Source of the DNA: Saturnia japonica
Taxonomy: Eukaryota; Arthropoda; Insecta; Lepidoptera; Saturniidae
Reading direction: 5' to 3'
Length of the DNA stretch: 64,000 bases
Assembly (NCBI GenBank): GCA_033032175.1
Contig: CM065321.1
Coordinates: 9,508,501 to 9,572,500, forward strand
Both the position numbers and the translations under genes were made by a program. The notes below the pieces were generated by a model, which ran no database searches, had not been told where the DNA came from, and saw nothing but the letters and a program-made list of their open reading frames with translations. Below, in pieces: positions 35,590 through 47,600 of this stretch. Positions within the stretch are counted from its first letter, which is position 1. Every line of letters starts with the position of its first letter.

Positions 35590-36227
35590 TGTTGTGTAAA
35601 AGTGGTAATTGTTGTCAATACAGATCTGCCTTTATCGTCTGGCCAGATCTTAGGAAGCTGTAGTGTATGACACTAGCACTGGTCCACTAAACACTCAACG
35701 GTACCTTTTTCTGAGCCAGCTTTCGCTTGGGACATTTGGCTGGTTCTCCTGGGTTCAACCACTGTATTGAGCGTTTCCGATTATCGTAAAGAATTCAATT
35801 ATCGTCACAAGTAACAATACGATTAAAATTACCTGGTTATTGTGACGGTTGAGTAGTGTAACATAGCACTCAATGCGTGTTTGTTGGTGTGCTTAAGTCA
35901 ATTCATGCGGTACCCATTTCATGAGCTTTTTCACTTTTCCAATTTGTTTAAAGTGAATTAAAATTGTTTTGCCACTCACACCGAAGCCTGTCGATAACTC
36001 TAACGTGGTTTGCGAAGAATCCGCTTCGACAATCACCTTTAATTCTTCATTATCAACTAGGGTCTCCGGCCGTCCACGGGGTTTGTTTCGTCAGACAAAA
36101 TTTCCAGAACAAAAACGTTTGGTCCAAAAAGGTACTGTGCTTTCTTTTACATTAGCATTCCCCACAGACACCATTAATCTTTCGAGCTGTTTCTGCAGTA
36201 AATAACGCGATATTTTAAGTATTCCAT
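35590..36227 (-). pseudogene. mariner transposase fragment (cecropia type)
   Basis: Decayed transposase. Readable pieces, in order on the minus strand, are RNKPRGRPETLVDNEELKV (DNA-binding region), FKQIGKVKKLMKWVPHELT, TLLNRHNNQ, the first catalytic aspartate region CDDN-stop-ILYDNRKRS, QWLNPGEPAKCPKRKLAQKK and VIHYSFLRSGQTIKADLY. These are the conserved blocks of DD34D mariners of the cecropia/mori group. Several stops and at least two shifts break the frame, and the second and third catalytic residues are gone with the 3' half. Confidence 0.75.
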
Positions 36228-36399
36228 TTTATGAAAAGAACGATGTCAAAGAAAAATCAAATGATGCGAAAAGAAATGAATCACTAAATTCGCAACACTA
36301 ATAAATAAATTTGAATTTGGAATTCCTAACTAAACGCCAGATATTTGAGATCAAAGTGGCCAGTTCAACAAAACGCCAATTACAAATGTAAGAACCTAA
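35590..36399 (-). mobile_element. Remnant of a cecropia-type mariner
   Basis: The 5' end is preserved on the minus strand at 36,399 (TTAGGTTCTTACATTTGTAA, then TTGGCGTTTTGTT) next to a TA at 36,400-36,401, matching the terminal repeat I know from lepidopteran mariners of this group. The 3' half of the element is missing beyond about 35,590. Confidence 0.7.
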
Positions 36400-36401
36400 T
36401 A

Positions 36402-38995
36402 CATCATAATCCTGATGAGTTAATGCTTAGAGAAATGTGACAAAGTAAAATCAATTGTAAAATTATAAACACATTATTAGTTACTTATAAAGCAGAAAAT
36501 AATTACGAAAAACAACGAATCATATGAACTTACTATTCTTTGACTTCCCAGTGACTAAGCTACGAGTTAACACAATGACTACTCCCTAAATTCTTTACTA
36601 ATATACCTACGTTATTCGTTGTTTATTATTTAAATTATTTTATATTTTTTCCCCATTTTAAAAACGTGGTATATAAAAATTGTTTTCTAAATAATTATTG
36701 ATATTAAAAATAAATATTAGAGGATTACAATATATTGGATAGAATTTTTACATAGGAATATCACCATTTTTCAAGACGTTCGGAAATAATAAAATGTCGT
36801 GCACAACGGCTATATAGTTTAATCGCTGACAGTGCCCTAACCAGCCTTTTATGCACCTGGAGCGAGCTTCTATAACTGAGCCTTTGTAAATTTTTATATA
36901 GGTTGAGGTATTGTTTGTGGTCCTGGTCTGGTCATTTCTACATCCCTCTAGAGACTGTGCCCCTGTGCATGGGCACCGCTGGCACCGCTCTTGTTACGGC
37001 ACTAATAGCACACATGGCCAACATTAAAACAAAGTCACTGTTGTATTACCCACAGTCGCAATCGTCGACCTCATATAGATTTCTTCCTTTTGTCGTTTTT
37101 TTTCGAACTGATTATGCTGTTCCACAGGCTTTATTTGTTACGAGTTACGGGCGTAGAAGGCACTCAGCCGAATGTCTCCAGATTTTTTTAAATTTCGCTC
37201 GGGCACTGTTAGCCATAAGGACCCTAAGGTCTCAGATGACTTTGGCTCGCTTTTTTATTAACCAAGTATTTAAAAATAACAAACAGTTATCGAATAAATT
37301 ACCATAAAAAGGTATTTTGCAGGCAAATGGGTCTCGGTAGTAATAGTTCATAATATAAAGAAATTTTATAAAGTAAGTTTAACATTAGCTTTGAGAAAAA
37401 CAACCTATTTGAAAGGTATAATAAAAAACAATTTATATTATAACGTGAGTAAATAAAATAAAAACACATATTCATAAAAAGATTAGTTGAAAAACCAAAT
37501 AAGGTAACATAATAGGTACGTAGCTACTTAGCTAACAAATAAAGTTTCGAATTATTTTCCACGACCACCAAATACCTGTTAAACAAAAGGCCAGTTTACC
37601 GTAAATGGTTGAAATTAAAAAAGAAAAAGTTAATTCCAATCTTCTATTCTTAACTGCTACAAAAATGTATACAGGTCATACATGTTTATTGTTTGGTTCT
37701 CTATTAAACATATCATGTGAGTATGAAGCTATACGTGTTGATTAATAGCAAGTATCCGGTTAAGCTGACATTCTGATTGAAGCAAACATTTGCCACTAAT
37801 GGATGAATTGCTTATTCCTCATAATTCGATGCCGTTATCAATTATAGTGGGTATACGTTTTTATAAAATTAGCAAATATTTCATTGAACGAAACCATGTA
37901 TATATTAGCATCTGTAATTACTCTGAATTAATTATTGAATAATAAATAAATATTTAAAATGTACTATGTGAAACAATTTACTGAGGTAAACTAATTAAAC
38001 AAAAAATTGTTTCCAAAAAAAATACGTCTCATGTAATCTATGCAAAAATGGTAACGGTTAGTGGCTATACTATTAAAATTATAGAACCTTTCCACAAATA
38101 CAAATTGTATTTAAAAATATTCGCACTGGTCAACTAGATTAAATAGAAATATTATGCTTCATGTATTGCATGGTTGTAAATTTTAGTTCACGTATAGCTC
38201 TACCTATCACTTTTAACATAAGTCCTGCCAGACACTACGTGATCCATGAAGGCAGGTATTTGTAATTCAATGCTGTCAAACCAAACCCTCTCTAAGAATG
38301 TGAAAATATTAGTTAGGTATATAAATTCGCAAAATTAGCTTATAAGAATTGAAAATAGTGTTTCGAATGCAGTTGAAAATTGTATTGTTTGTGAGGATAT
38401 TACGGGACGACATAGTCGCAATGCACCAAGCCCATTTTCAAAGAAAATAAGTCTTACCAAGCATCTGTCGGTTTGTTATTGTACTTGCGTTTGAAAGTTG
38501 TTTCTAGGACCAGCGTCCAGCGTTCCGCCACATCGTCCACTAATATTTAATGAAATTAATAGTTTAACGCTATAATCTATAGTAGAAAAGAAACAATATG
38601 ACAAACCTAACGAGAATTTTATTGCGTTTTAATATATACAAGCGGTCGACCAATGATTGAAATTCGACCAGCGACTTTTTAATCATAGACTATTTTTTGT
38701 TTTGATATTTTCAGTATGAACCTATAAACAATGAATATTATATCACTTGTCATTTTTCATTGAACGACAATGTATTCAATATTTCGGGGGGTCTAATGGC
38801 ACTGGTAGGTTTAGGATTCGCAGTATTAATATATTTTATTTAATATATTAGTAACAGGTATTATAGATAAATTTTAGCTTTCTGCACTCCTTGTCCATAT
38901 AAACTTTAACCATGTCAAATCTCACAGACTTCCGTCCACGCAATTTTTGTAAGAAGGGGTACAAAGTTTTTGCTTCACGTATTATTAATATAATG
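36402..38995. other. Non-coding stretch with one unassigned 134-codon frame
   Basis: The plus-strand frame 36,903-37,307 is the longest here, has no recognised domain and lacks a convincing start. Its last part (GAAGGCACTCAGCCGAATGT, CTGTTAGCCATAAGGACCCT) distantly resembles phrases at 43,408-43,510, so I read it as repeat-derived. The rest is AT-rich with no feature. Confidence 0.4.
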
Positions 38996-38999
38996 ATGA

Positions 39000-39245
39000 T
39001 AAGGTACTGGAAGTGGCGCCTCGCCGCGTCGGTCAGTTTGCGTGGTTTTCCGATTTATACCGCAATTACCCAATAATGAATGGTTCTGAATAACCCTTTT
39101 GTTCTGTGAATATTATGAATAAAGTAATATTTATAAGGTATTGGAAGTCGCACAGGTCAGTTTACGGTTTTCCGATTTATACCGCAATTACCCAATACAA
39201 AACGGTTTTGAATACTTCCTTCGTTCCGTGAATATTATGACTAAA
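39000..39245 (+). repeat. Tandem duplication, 123-bp period
   Basis: Two copies of a unit with GGTTTTCCGATTTATACCGC and AATTACCCAATA start at 39,043 and 39,166; AAGGTACTGGAAGT / AAGGTATTGGAAGT and GTGAATATTATGA also recur at the same spacing. Confidence 0.65.
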
Positions 39246-39314
39246 GCAAAATTACTATTTTTTAACACATACTTTCTTTAGGTAGGTGTTATGAACAATA
39301 TTTATAATATTTGC

Positions 39315-39535
39315 ATTTCGTACCCAAGTCGAGCAAAAAGTTTTATTGGGGTTTTCCTATGAAATTCTCAGTAGCAGCTCGGAGTTTGGTTCCGTGCCCG
39401 ATCAATGGCAATTGGCTCGCCCCCTATTTACATGGAACCTAAAAACATACTCGGCGAACTGTGGGTGTACATTCGTACACCTCTGTCTAACCCTTCGGGA
39501 AATACAGGCATGATGGTGTGTATGTATGTATGAAA
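39315..39535 (+). mobile_element. tRNA-derived SINE, family 1 (5' truncated) with TATG tail
   Basis: Begins at AAGTCGAGCAAAAAGTTTTA, carries TTCCGTGCCCGATCAATGGC, GGCTCGCCCCC, GAACTGTGGGTGTACATTCG, and ends GGCATGATGGTGTGTATGTA followed by TATG repeats. The tetranucleotide tail marks the 3' end of the family. Confidence 0.65.
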
Positions 39536-39622
39536 AATGGTTTTTACTAACTTTATTTAATTGCGCACTTACATTGAGAATTTCTATATGAAATACCTAT
39601 TCGACTCTACATCACACATACA

Positions 39623-40035
39623 TCTATCTATATATTAATAAAGCCGTGGTTTTGTCTGTACAGTTAAATTCCTTCATACTATATTAATGATACTGATCAG
39701 GAATATGACAATAAAATTAAATAAATATATACATATTTTCATTAAATCTTGACAGATTTTGATGTAATTTTATACACACGAAGTATAAGTTATTCCATGA
39801 AATATGGACTATGGAATTTCAAAAAATTGAATTTTCTTCAATTCTCAAACGATTCTGATAAAATTTTGTTGACGGGAAGCATACGTCATTCCATAACTGT
39901 TGGGTACATGGGAAATACATGCCATTCCTCAATTGATACGGAATATGAATTATCAACAAAACGAGTAAAAATAAAATGACGGGATTAACTACTGCGTAGT
40001 GACAAACGCGTGCGGATCCGTGGGCACATCGCTAG
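39623..40035 (+). mobile_element. Helitron-like non-autonomous element (family D)
   Basis: The 413-base stretch starts TCTATCTATATATTAATAAA right after an A and ends GGGCACATCGCTAG right before a T. That matches the Helitron rule (5' TC, 3' CTAG, insertion between A and T). A weak hairpin (GTGC...GCAC around 40,009-40,027) precedes the end. It contains two degenerate family D units. No replication/helicase gene is present. Confidence 0.5.
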
Positions 40036-43000
40036 TTTATACATATAAACAACCAGCGGTGCACATTTATTAAAGAGCATGCAACAATTGTAATATAGGG
40101 TTGTAGCGCAGCCGAAACAGGCACCGAGACGGCACGCGGCATAAGAACATTGTTTATTGTAGTCGACTTATGAACTGAGGTCTTCACTATCTGATAACTC
40201 GAGTGAGAATGTTACTATTCCACGGCGCAAACGAGAATCCATCCCAGCTAGTCGTTACCTGCTTATAAAGTGCTTGCGGTCAACAGAGCATACCTGTTGC
40301 TATCGCACCCAGCAAATTGGGTGCGGGTCTATAATACGAATACAAAGACATTAGTACGTATTTCATAACCACATCGACGATTGTTCGACATATAAATATA
40401 AAATAAGTATTAAGCTATTTAATATGGCGCGGTGGTACAAGAGGCTGATCCTCGTAACACTATCAATTTACGAATGACAAGCACTTCCCGTGCACAATTT
40501 TCATTCAAATCAGTTTAATATCAAAGTGATTTTTTTTACAATATCCAAAAGTATCATTGACCATTCCTTTAGCCTATCAGTAATGGAATGAAAGATATTT
40601 CCGATTACATTTCAACAAAATTGGTTTAGAATTAATACAATTTTTTTTCTTTTTTATGTTTTCTAAAAGTATTACAAAATATGTTATCGTCAGAATCGAT
40701 TAATAATTAATAAGATTTTAATTTTATGTTTTTTACAATAAAAGTAATATTGAAAATTCTTTTAGCATGTCATTTAGCAATGACATGAGCATCCCGTGTA
40801 CACAATTTCGTAAAATCGCTTAAGCCGTACTTGAGTTAAATCTGGATGTCCAGAAACAGATAAATACATTTTGTTAATGGCATATTCATGGTCCTTGTCC
40901 TTTATATAGGATGTCTATCCAGAAATTTGGTAAAAAATACATGTAGAGACGGAACTCAAAGAAATATTTGGGAATTACTCTTAGGTTTATTAAGATCCTA
41001 AGTATGTTTTAGATTTGGTAGGCTAGTTAACGAAGACTTACAGTTTATCACAGTAAAGCTTTTAGTTTAAAGCGACGGGTCGTAGGTCGTAGTCTGACAA
41101 CGACTGTCGTAAAAAGCTTAGGTAGATATAAAAACGCGGGCAATACCGCAGAACAGTGAGTTCTGAATAAATAGAAGTTTTTTCCCTTTCTTCTCAACCT
41201 ATTTAATATTCTTCCCATAGCGCTACAACTGCGGAAATACTTTCCTTTATTGAGTGAGGCTTTAGATCTTTAAGGAGATTAATTTGTTCTTTTATTTTGT
41301 TTGAGGTAATCCTCTTTGAGACAATTTCATTTTGAATATCACAGGTATACCGGTCTTATTTAAAAGACTTTGATATAATTCATTACTTTTAATCGTGCTT
41401 CTCAAAAGTAATGCAGTAAAGATTTCGGAAAACAAAGCCGCGGGCAGCGTTTGCGCTGCATCCTCTCATAAGCGCGTTCGGTCCTTCTTGCGGACTTATT
41501 GACTAGCCTAGGTGCTATAATAGATCCTTAGTGATCATGTTAATAATTAGCAATATTTTTATGTTGGTATATGCAAAGTTTACATTTAATAAAAGTAATT
41601 ACAACGATACCATATTAATCTGATAATAACATGAATCAATATTACCATTATTTATATTATTCCACTACATTATAATCTCCGACTATTTCTTATCCTTCTA
41701 ACTTTTCTGACGGACTTTTCTTATCTTTCTATAAAAAGTAAGGATAATATTGTGACTATTGTAATGAAATATTCAAAAGGTGCTAATAAAATATTTATTA
41801 ATATTTTAGAAGTAGGCAAAGACAAAAACAATATGTATGTAATAGTTAACATTTTTCTACAAAAAATATACATTTAAAATTGATACAAATTTATTAAAAA
41901 AAAAAATCAATTACTTCATGTGATTCATCAAAGCAAACCCTTTGTATGTCCAATTCATTACCTGAAAATGAAATGATTAAATGAGTAGCAACGTAAAACG
42001 TGATATAAACAGGACGGGGCAAATTATTATAGAGTACCTACATTTTAATGATATAACTCTTCAGACTTGGACATAATTACAACTCGGAGTTAGGATATGG
42101 TTTGATAGCTTATGGGTTTATTTCACTTTCATATACATTAGGATAGCTCTTATTTCGAAAGTTTTATTTTTATTGTCTCAGGGGCTCTTGAAATTAAATT
42201 AATTAAATATTGTCAAAATTTCTCGCCTCTATATTAATATTAACCTGTGCCTCTTTGCAATTTCGATTTCCTATAAAAATAGCATGCGGTTTTAGGCATT
42301 CAATAATTTATTTTTATTCGGAAAAAAAAACTTTTAAGAAAAATGTAAGTCTTGGCAGACTTAGAGATACCTATTTATTGAATTTTACAAATTTTAAGTA
42401 ATTAGTAAGTTATTAAAGCAGTGATTTTTATCATATAAATAAAAAAATCCAAATAAACAATAACAAATTTTTATACTATCACATTTTGTACACATTATAA
42501 GTATATATTTAAAGCTGATTAAGAATTCGTGTGACTTTTTAATTACTAGTTGTTTCAGCCTGGTTACACACCGTCGTCACGAGTTGACCCTCACAATCTA
42601 AACAGTTGGCAACTGAATTAAACATTAATAAACAAAAACATTAATTTGTATCCATTAGTACATTGACTTATGTTATTCAAGTTGCTTGTGTTTTATTTTT
42701 CGTTTATAAAAAAATTCTTATAATAATATTGTAGGACTAGCTGAACCTTACCTACATTTAATACCATTAATAAAAGCGTAGGCAGTACCTACCTACTAAA
42801 TGAAATTTAAATTTAATTAGAACTTTTATTTTCTTTAATATCTCTTTAAAAGCTTGAGGTTTCAGTTTAATAGCGGGGAACATAAGCTTTAAAATGATGT
42901 TTGAATCATTGCTTTTGATAAAGAATTAAGAGAGATATGGTGTTGTCAAAAATGGCTTTGAAGGATAATATATTGAGATCAAAATATAATCCAAATACGC

Positions 43001-43400
43001 ATTGGATATACTTAAGTTTTGTGCGATATTGCCCCGAGGTATTTAAATTGTCTAATACGTTTTTAGCTATCATCGATAAAGATTGTGAAGTGATAAAGGG
43101 AAGAACGAAATTCTCGATAATCAATATTCGATCTACATATTGAAATAACTATTTGACGATGTTTTATACACATATATAAATAAAATAGAGAATTTATTTA
43201 CTTTAACCAAAGAAAACATTAATTAAGATTCTTTTTCGTTTTCGATGACAAAATCTTTAAAATTTTGTAATTGCTTCTAACGAGACATTGTTGTTACACA
43301 ATGTCAAATTAATTCACAATGCAAAATCACTGAGCAATTTGAGTACATGTTTTTATCTCATTTATAAATTATGTTGAATGTTATTTATGCCTGATTTTTT
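40036..43400. other. Non-coding stretch with reversed family D pieces and a possible solo LTR
   Basis: Reversed family D phrases lie at about 40,478-40,520 (GAATGACAAGCACTTCCCGT) and 40,770-40,860. From about 41,050 to 41,228 there is a TATAAAAACGCGGGCAATAC phrase followed 30 bases on by GAATAAATAG and an end CATAGCGCTACA, a layout that suggests a solo LTR, but I could not define its start or a target duplication. Frames at 42,210-42,401 and 42,937-43,143 show no motif. Confidence 0.35.
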
Positions 43401-43405
43401 TTAGA

Positions 43406-43640
43406 TCTGACTATACTCTTAGCCTTAGGGGCCCTGAAGCCGCTGCGGCTTTTACAGCTTCACCGGACTTGTGTGCGAGCGCTTAAGGCACTCAGCCGCG
43501 AAATGTGCCTGCAAGCTTCTCACCAACTGAACTGAATATATACTGGCGGATCCCGAAACTTGACAAACTAAAAGATGTATGTGACGGGCTTATCATATCG
43601 CTATGTTCAATCCACGGTAACAATCCAGTCGGGTGTTGAA
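43406..43640 (+). repeat. Repeat sharing a 65-base block with 8,218-8,288
   Basis: The block (GACTATACTCTTAGCCTTAG, GGGCCCTGAAGCCGCTGCGG, CTTTTACAGCTTCACCGGAC) is nearly identical in both places, but the flanks differ. The element is unknown to me. Confidence 0.5.
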
Positions 43641-44163
43641 AAGATTGTTTCCTTATTATTGTTTAGAATACCTTATGTTATCTGCACTTATATAGTAATC
43701 GAATAAGCTTGGTTTCTGTTAAATAAATTAAAATAAAATAAAGGAAAAAATATTGAAATAAATCGGTTTTTACATTAAAAATATAGCGTACCTTTTCGAT
43801 CAATTTGTGGATTTACGTGGTTATTCTACAGAGAAAAATATATTAAATACATAGTTTCATAATTGTACGAAAACAAATAGAGAAAAAAATAATTTCTAGA
43901 AAAATCGCCCGTTTCAAACGGTTAATATGAAGATTATAAGTTGTTATTTTTACCAATGACTCTATAATATGACCAAATTTAATTCAAATCGGTTTTCTGA
44001 TTTTCTGTTTTTTTTTTTCATTTATTCATAAACCAAAGCAGATAAAGATCTGAAACTTGCCGGTTCAACGTATCTTATTAGTACTAATATACCCTCAAAT
44101 GATGATCCAGATATCCTTCTGGGGCCGACTATACCTATACCTTATACGTAAATAGGTACCTTA
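43641..44163. other. AT-rich flank of the BEL element
   Basis: I see no gene here. Confidence 0.35.
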
Positions 44164-44168
44164 TTGTG

Positions 44169-44497
44169 TGTAGCATCCGCACCGAACCGAAATAGCGGTG
44201 GCTTAGCTACACTGGGTAATTTCGATACGGTAAAAAACGATGTTCAAAAACTAGATAGCGCTGGAACAAATACAATGCTCTCACGTACCTTGGACTGCTC
44301 CAACACTTGCGATGATATCCACCGACACGATTCAGGTCACCATACGAATTCAGATTCGGTTTTGCACAGCGATTCTTGTTGCGTGCCTCGCGATAAGAGC
44401 TCCAAAATTCGACGAGTACATAAAGCATGACAGCTGTCAGCTGCGTTTGCCAGTCCCATCGAGTATTGATAATAAGGTTTTATATGAGTACGAAACA
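44169..44497 (-). repeat. BEL 3' LTR
   Basis: Direct copy of 50,377-50,705. On the minus strand it begins TGTTTCGTACTC and ends GCGGATGCTACA, with the TG...CA ends usual for LTRs. Open frames on either strand inside it also appear in the other LTR and are not genes. Confidence 0.96.
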
Positions 44498-44510
44498 TCC
44501 CGCCCACCAA
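44498..44510 (-). promoter_or_regulatory. BEL polypurine tract (candidate)
   Basis: On the minus strand GGTGGGCGGGA abuts the 3' LTR, the place where plus-strand DNA synthesis is primed. It is interrupted by a T and a C, so the exact limits are uncertain. Confidence 0.6.
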
Positions 44511-44679
44511 AATGCCTATGGTATTTTCTGGTCAAATGATCAATTGGGGAACAAGGATCGGTAGATACGATAAGAACGGTAAAAACACTACGATATACTA
44601 AAATAGATATACGATAAAAGAATATATAAAATATAGATACATATAAATACATAGATATAATGAATTAAAGCGATTTAAG

Positions 44680-47600
44680 TTAGTCTTCTAGCGGTAGAGG
44701 ACATAACTTAACTAACGGTCGTTGAACCGTGTGATTGTTTGTGGTTTTAACTAATGCAATACGAGGAATGCCATCAGTACCAGGCAGAAGATCCACAACT
44801 CTGGCAAGAGGCCATTTCAGTGGAGTGCGATTATCGTCCTTGATAATTACCATTGAACCGATTTGTAGTGGTTTAGAATTTTTGGTCCATTTAGCGCGTT
44901 GTGTAAGAGAATTTAGATATTCGTGTTTCCATCTGGACCAGAAACTCTGATGAAAAGATTGTATCAACTGCCACCGGTGAAGTCGATTTAGTTTAACATT
45001 AGATAGATCATCATCAGGAACAATAGTTAAAGGCTCTAAAGTAAGAAAATGTCCTGGCGTTAAAACTGATAAGTCATTTGGATCGGAGCTAATGGAACAT
45101 AGAGGTCGCGAATTTAAAACAGCTTCAATTTGGACGAATAAAGTCGTAAGTTCTTCAAAAGTTAAGATTTGATCACCGACCACTCGAAGTAAATGAGATT
45201 TAGCCGCTTTAATTTGTATTTCCCATATACCACCAAAATGAGGAGCTGACGGTGGGTTAAATTTAAATTCAATCTTTTCTGCATTGGAAGCATGTTGCAT
45301 AAGAGATGAAAGTTGATTTCTAGCTCCTACAAAGTTGGTACCGCAGTCAGCATGAATTATGTTACATCGGCCGCGACGTGCTACAAAGCGCTGAAGTGCA
45401 GCGATAAATCCGTCCGTCGAAAGAGTAGATACCACCTCGAGGTGTACTGCTTTGGTTGCGAGACAAACGAATAAACAAAGATAAGCTTTGTCGATCTTAG
45501 CACCTCGATGTGGTCCAAGTTTTATGCGAAAGGGTCCACCAAAGTCAACGCCAACGATACAAAATGGTTTTATTTGATTTACACGGTACGATGGAAGTTC
45601 TGCCATAAAGGGCTGCAAAGGCTTTGGATTCACGCGGTAGCATTTGATACATTTAGCGAGACGATGACGTATAGTGCGTTTTGCGGATACTATCCAGAAT
45701 TGCTGTAGAAGCAAATATTGAGTAGTATTAATTCCCGGATGTAAATAACTGTGATGTATAAAATCAATTACTAGAAATGTAAAAGGATGGTTAGGCGGTA
45801 AGAGAGCAGGGTGCTTTTGTGTATATTCTAAGCCCGAACGAGAAATTCTGCCACCCACCCTGAGTACACCTAGTTTATCGATAAAAGGATTAAGTTTACG
45901 AAAATGTTTTGGTAACGGCTTATTCAACTTTAGGTTAATGATTTCTCCTGAAAATGTAGTACCTTGTACATGTTTTACTAATTGCATCAAAGCATTGTGT
46001 CGCTCAAGATTATTGATAAACTTGTAATTATTAAAATTTAGATGTCTACATTTGTTAATAAAACGATAGATGTAAGCTAATATCCTAACAATTTTTTGCA
46101 AAGACGAGAAGCGGTTTAAAAGATTATCAAAAATGTTAGGATCAACTTTAGCGATATTTTTTGATGTTAGAACTATTGGTTTACGAGCTTCACTCTCAAA
46201 AATGGCTTTATCTTCGTGGGATAAGCTAACTGAACATACTGACCAAGATTCTGGATTTTCATGCAACCAATACGGTCCCGCCCACCATAACGTATTGTGA
46301 AGCAATTCTCTGGGGAATTGACCTCTAGAACAGATGTCAGCAGGATTCTCGCTTGAGGGAACATGGTTCCAGCATTCGATGGGTGTAATGTCTTGTATGT
46401 GGCTAACACGATTAGCGACGAATGTTGACCACCGTGAAGAATGAGAGCGTAACCACGAAAGAACAATTGTCGAATCTGACCAGAAGTAGACAGCGTCAAT
46501 TTTAATACGAGAGAGGTAAGTATCGCGTAGGAATTTATATAAGTCTGCAAGCATTACGGCTGCACAGAGCTCGAGACGTGGTAACGAAATACGTTTCAGA
46601 GGTGCGACACGAGCTTTGGAGCAAACCTGGAATACGTGAATTTTACCAACGGAATTAGTAACACGCATATAGAACACTGTACCCAACGCATTTTCAGAGC
46701 TGTCACAAAAGCCGATTAGTTCACACGATTTTACATTTGGACATATGAGTTTACGAGGTATTTTTAGTTGCGACAATAGTGGCATTTGATTTCGATATAT
46801 GCTCCAAGTATTGACGATTTCATCCGGTGGAGTTTGATCCCAGCCAACACCTAGAATCCAAAGCTTTTGAATCAAACATTTAGCTTGAATTGTAATAGGA
46901 GATAAAAATCCTAACGGATCGAAAATTCGCGCGATTTCACTTAAGATAGAACGTTTAGTGCATACTCGATTTGAAGGTTTGATTTCAAAAAGAAATGCGT
47001 CTACGGTAGGATCCCATCTGAGTCCCAAAACCTTCAACGTTTGTGTTTCCGTATTGTCGAGCGATACAGAACCTGTTAGACAATCTTCACTGGGAAGATT
47101 GGATAAAAGCTGTGGATTATTACTAACCCACTTTCGAAGTTTGAAACCTCCGAGATCAAAAAGAGCAACGACTTGTGATTTTGCATCTTGTGCGAGTTCA
47201 AGAGAAGAAAAACCGGTAATGACGTCATCGATATAAACATCCGATAGTATGATTTCTTTTGCGAGTCGGTAATTATCTCCTTCGTCTTCAGCAAGTTGTC
47301 TTAGAGTACGACAAGCTAGATATGGAGACGAAGACAATCCGTAAGTCACTGTGTTAAGACGATATTCACGAAGGATTTCACTAGATGAGCTCCTCTAGAA
47401 TATACGCTGATAATCACGATGATCGGGTGCAATTAAGATTTGGCGATACATCTGACGTGCGTCTGCCATAAACACGACGTTAATTTCTCGAAAGCGCAGA
47501 AGAATACTCAATATATTAGGTTGCAATTTCGGACCGATAAATTGTGTATCGTTAAGTGATCTAGAATTAAGATCTTTCGCTGAACCATCGAATACGACGC

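Noticed and set aside
36903..37307. Plus-strand 134-codon frame
   Set aside because: No domain, poor start, and part resembles repeat sequence at 43,408. Kept only as a note.
44164..44430. Open frames on both strands repeated exactly near 50,400
   Set aside because: They are the two BEL LTRs read as protein; LTRs of this kind do not encode proteins.
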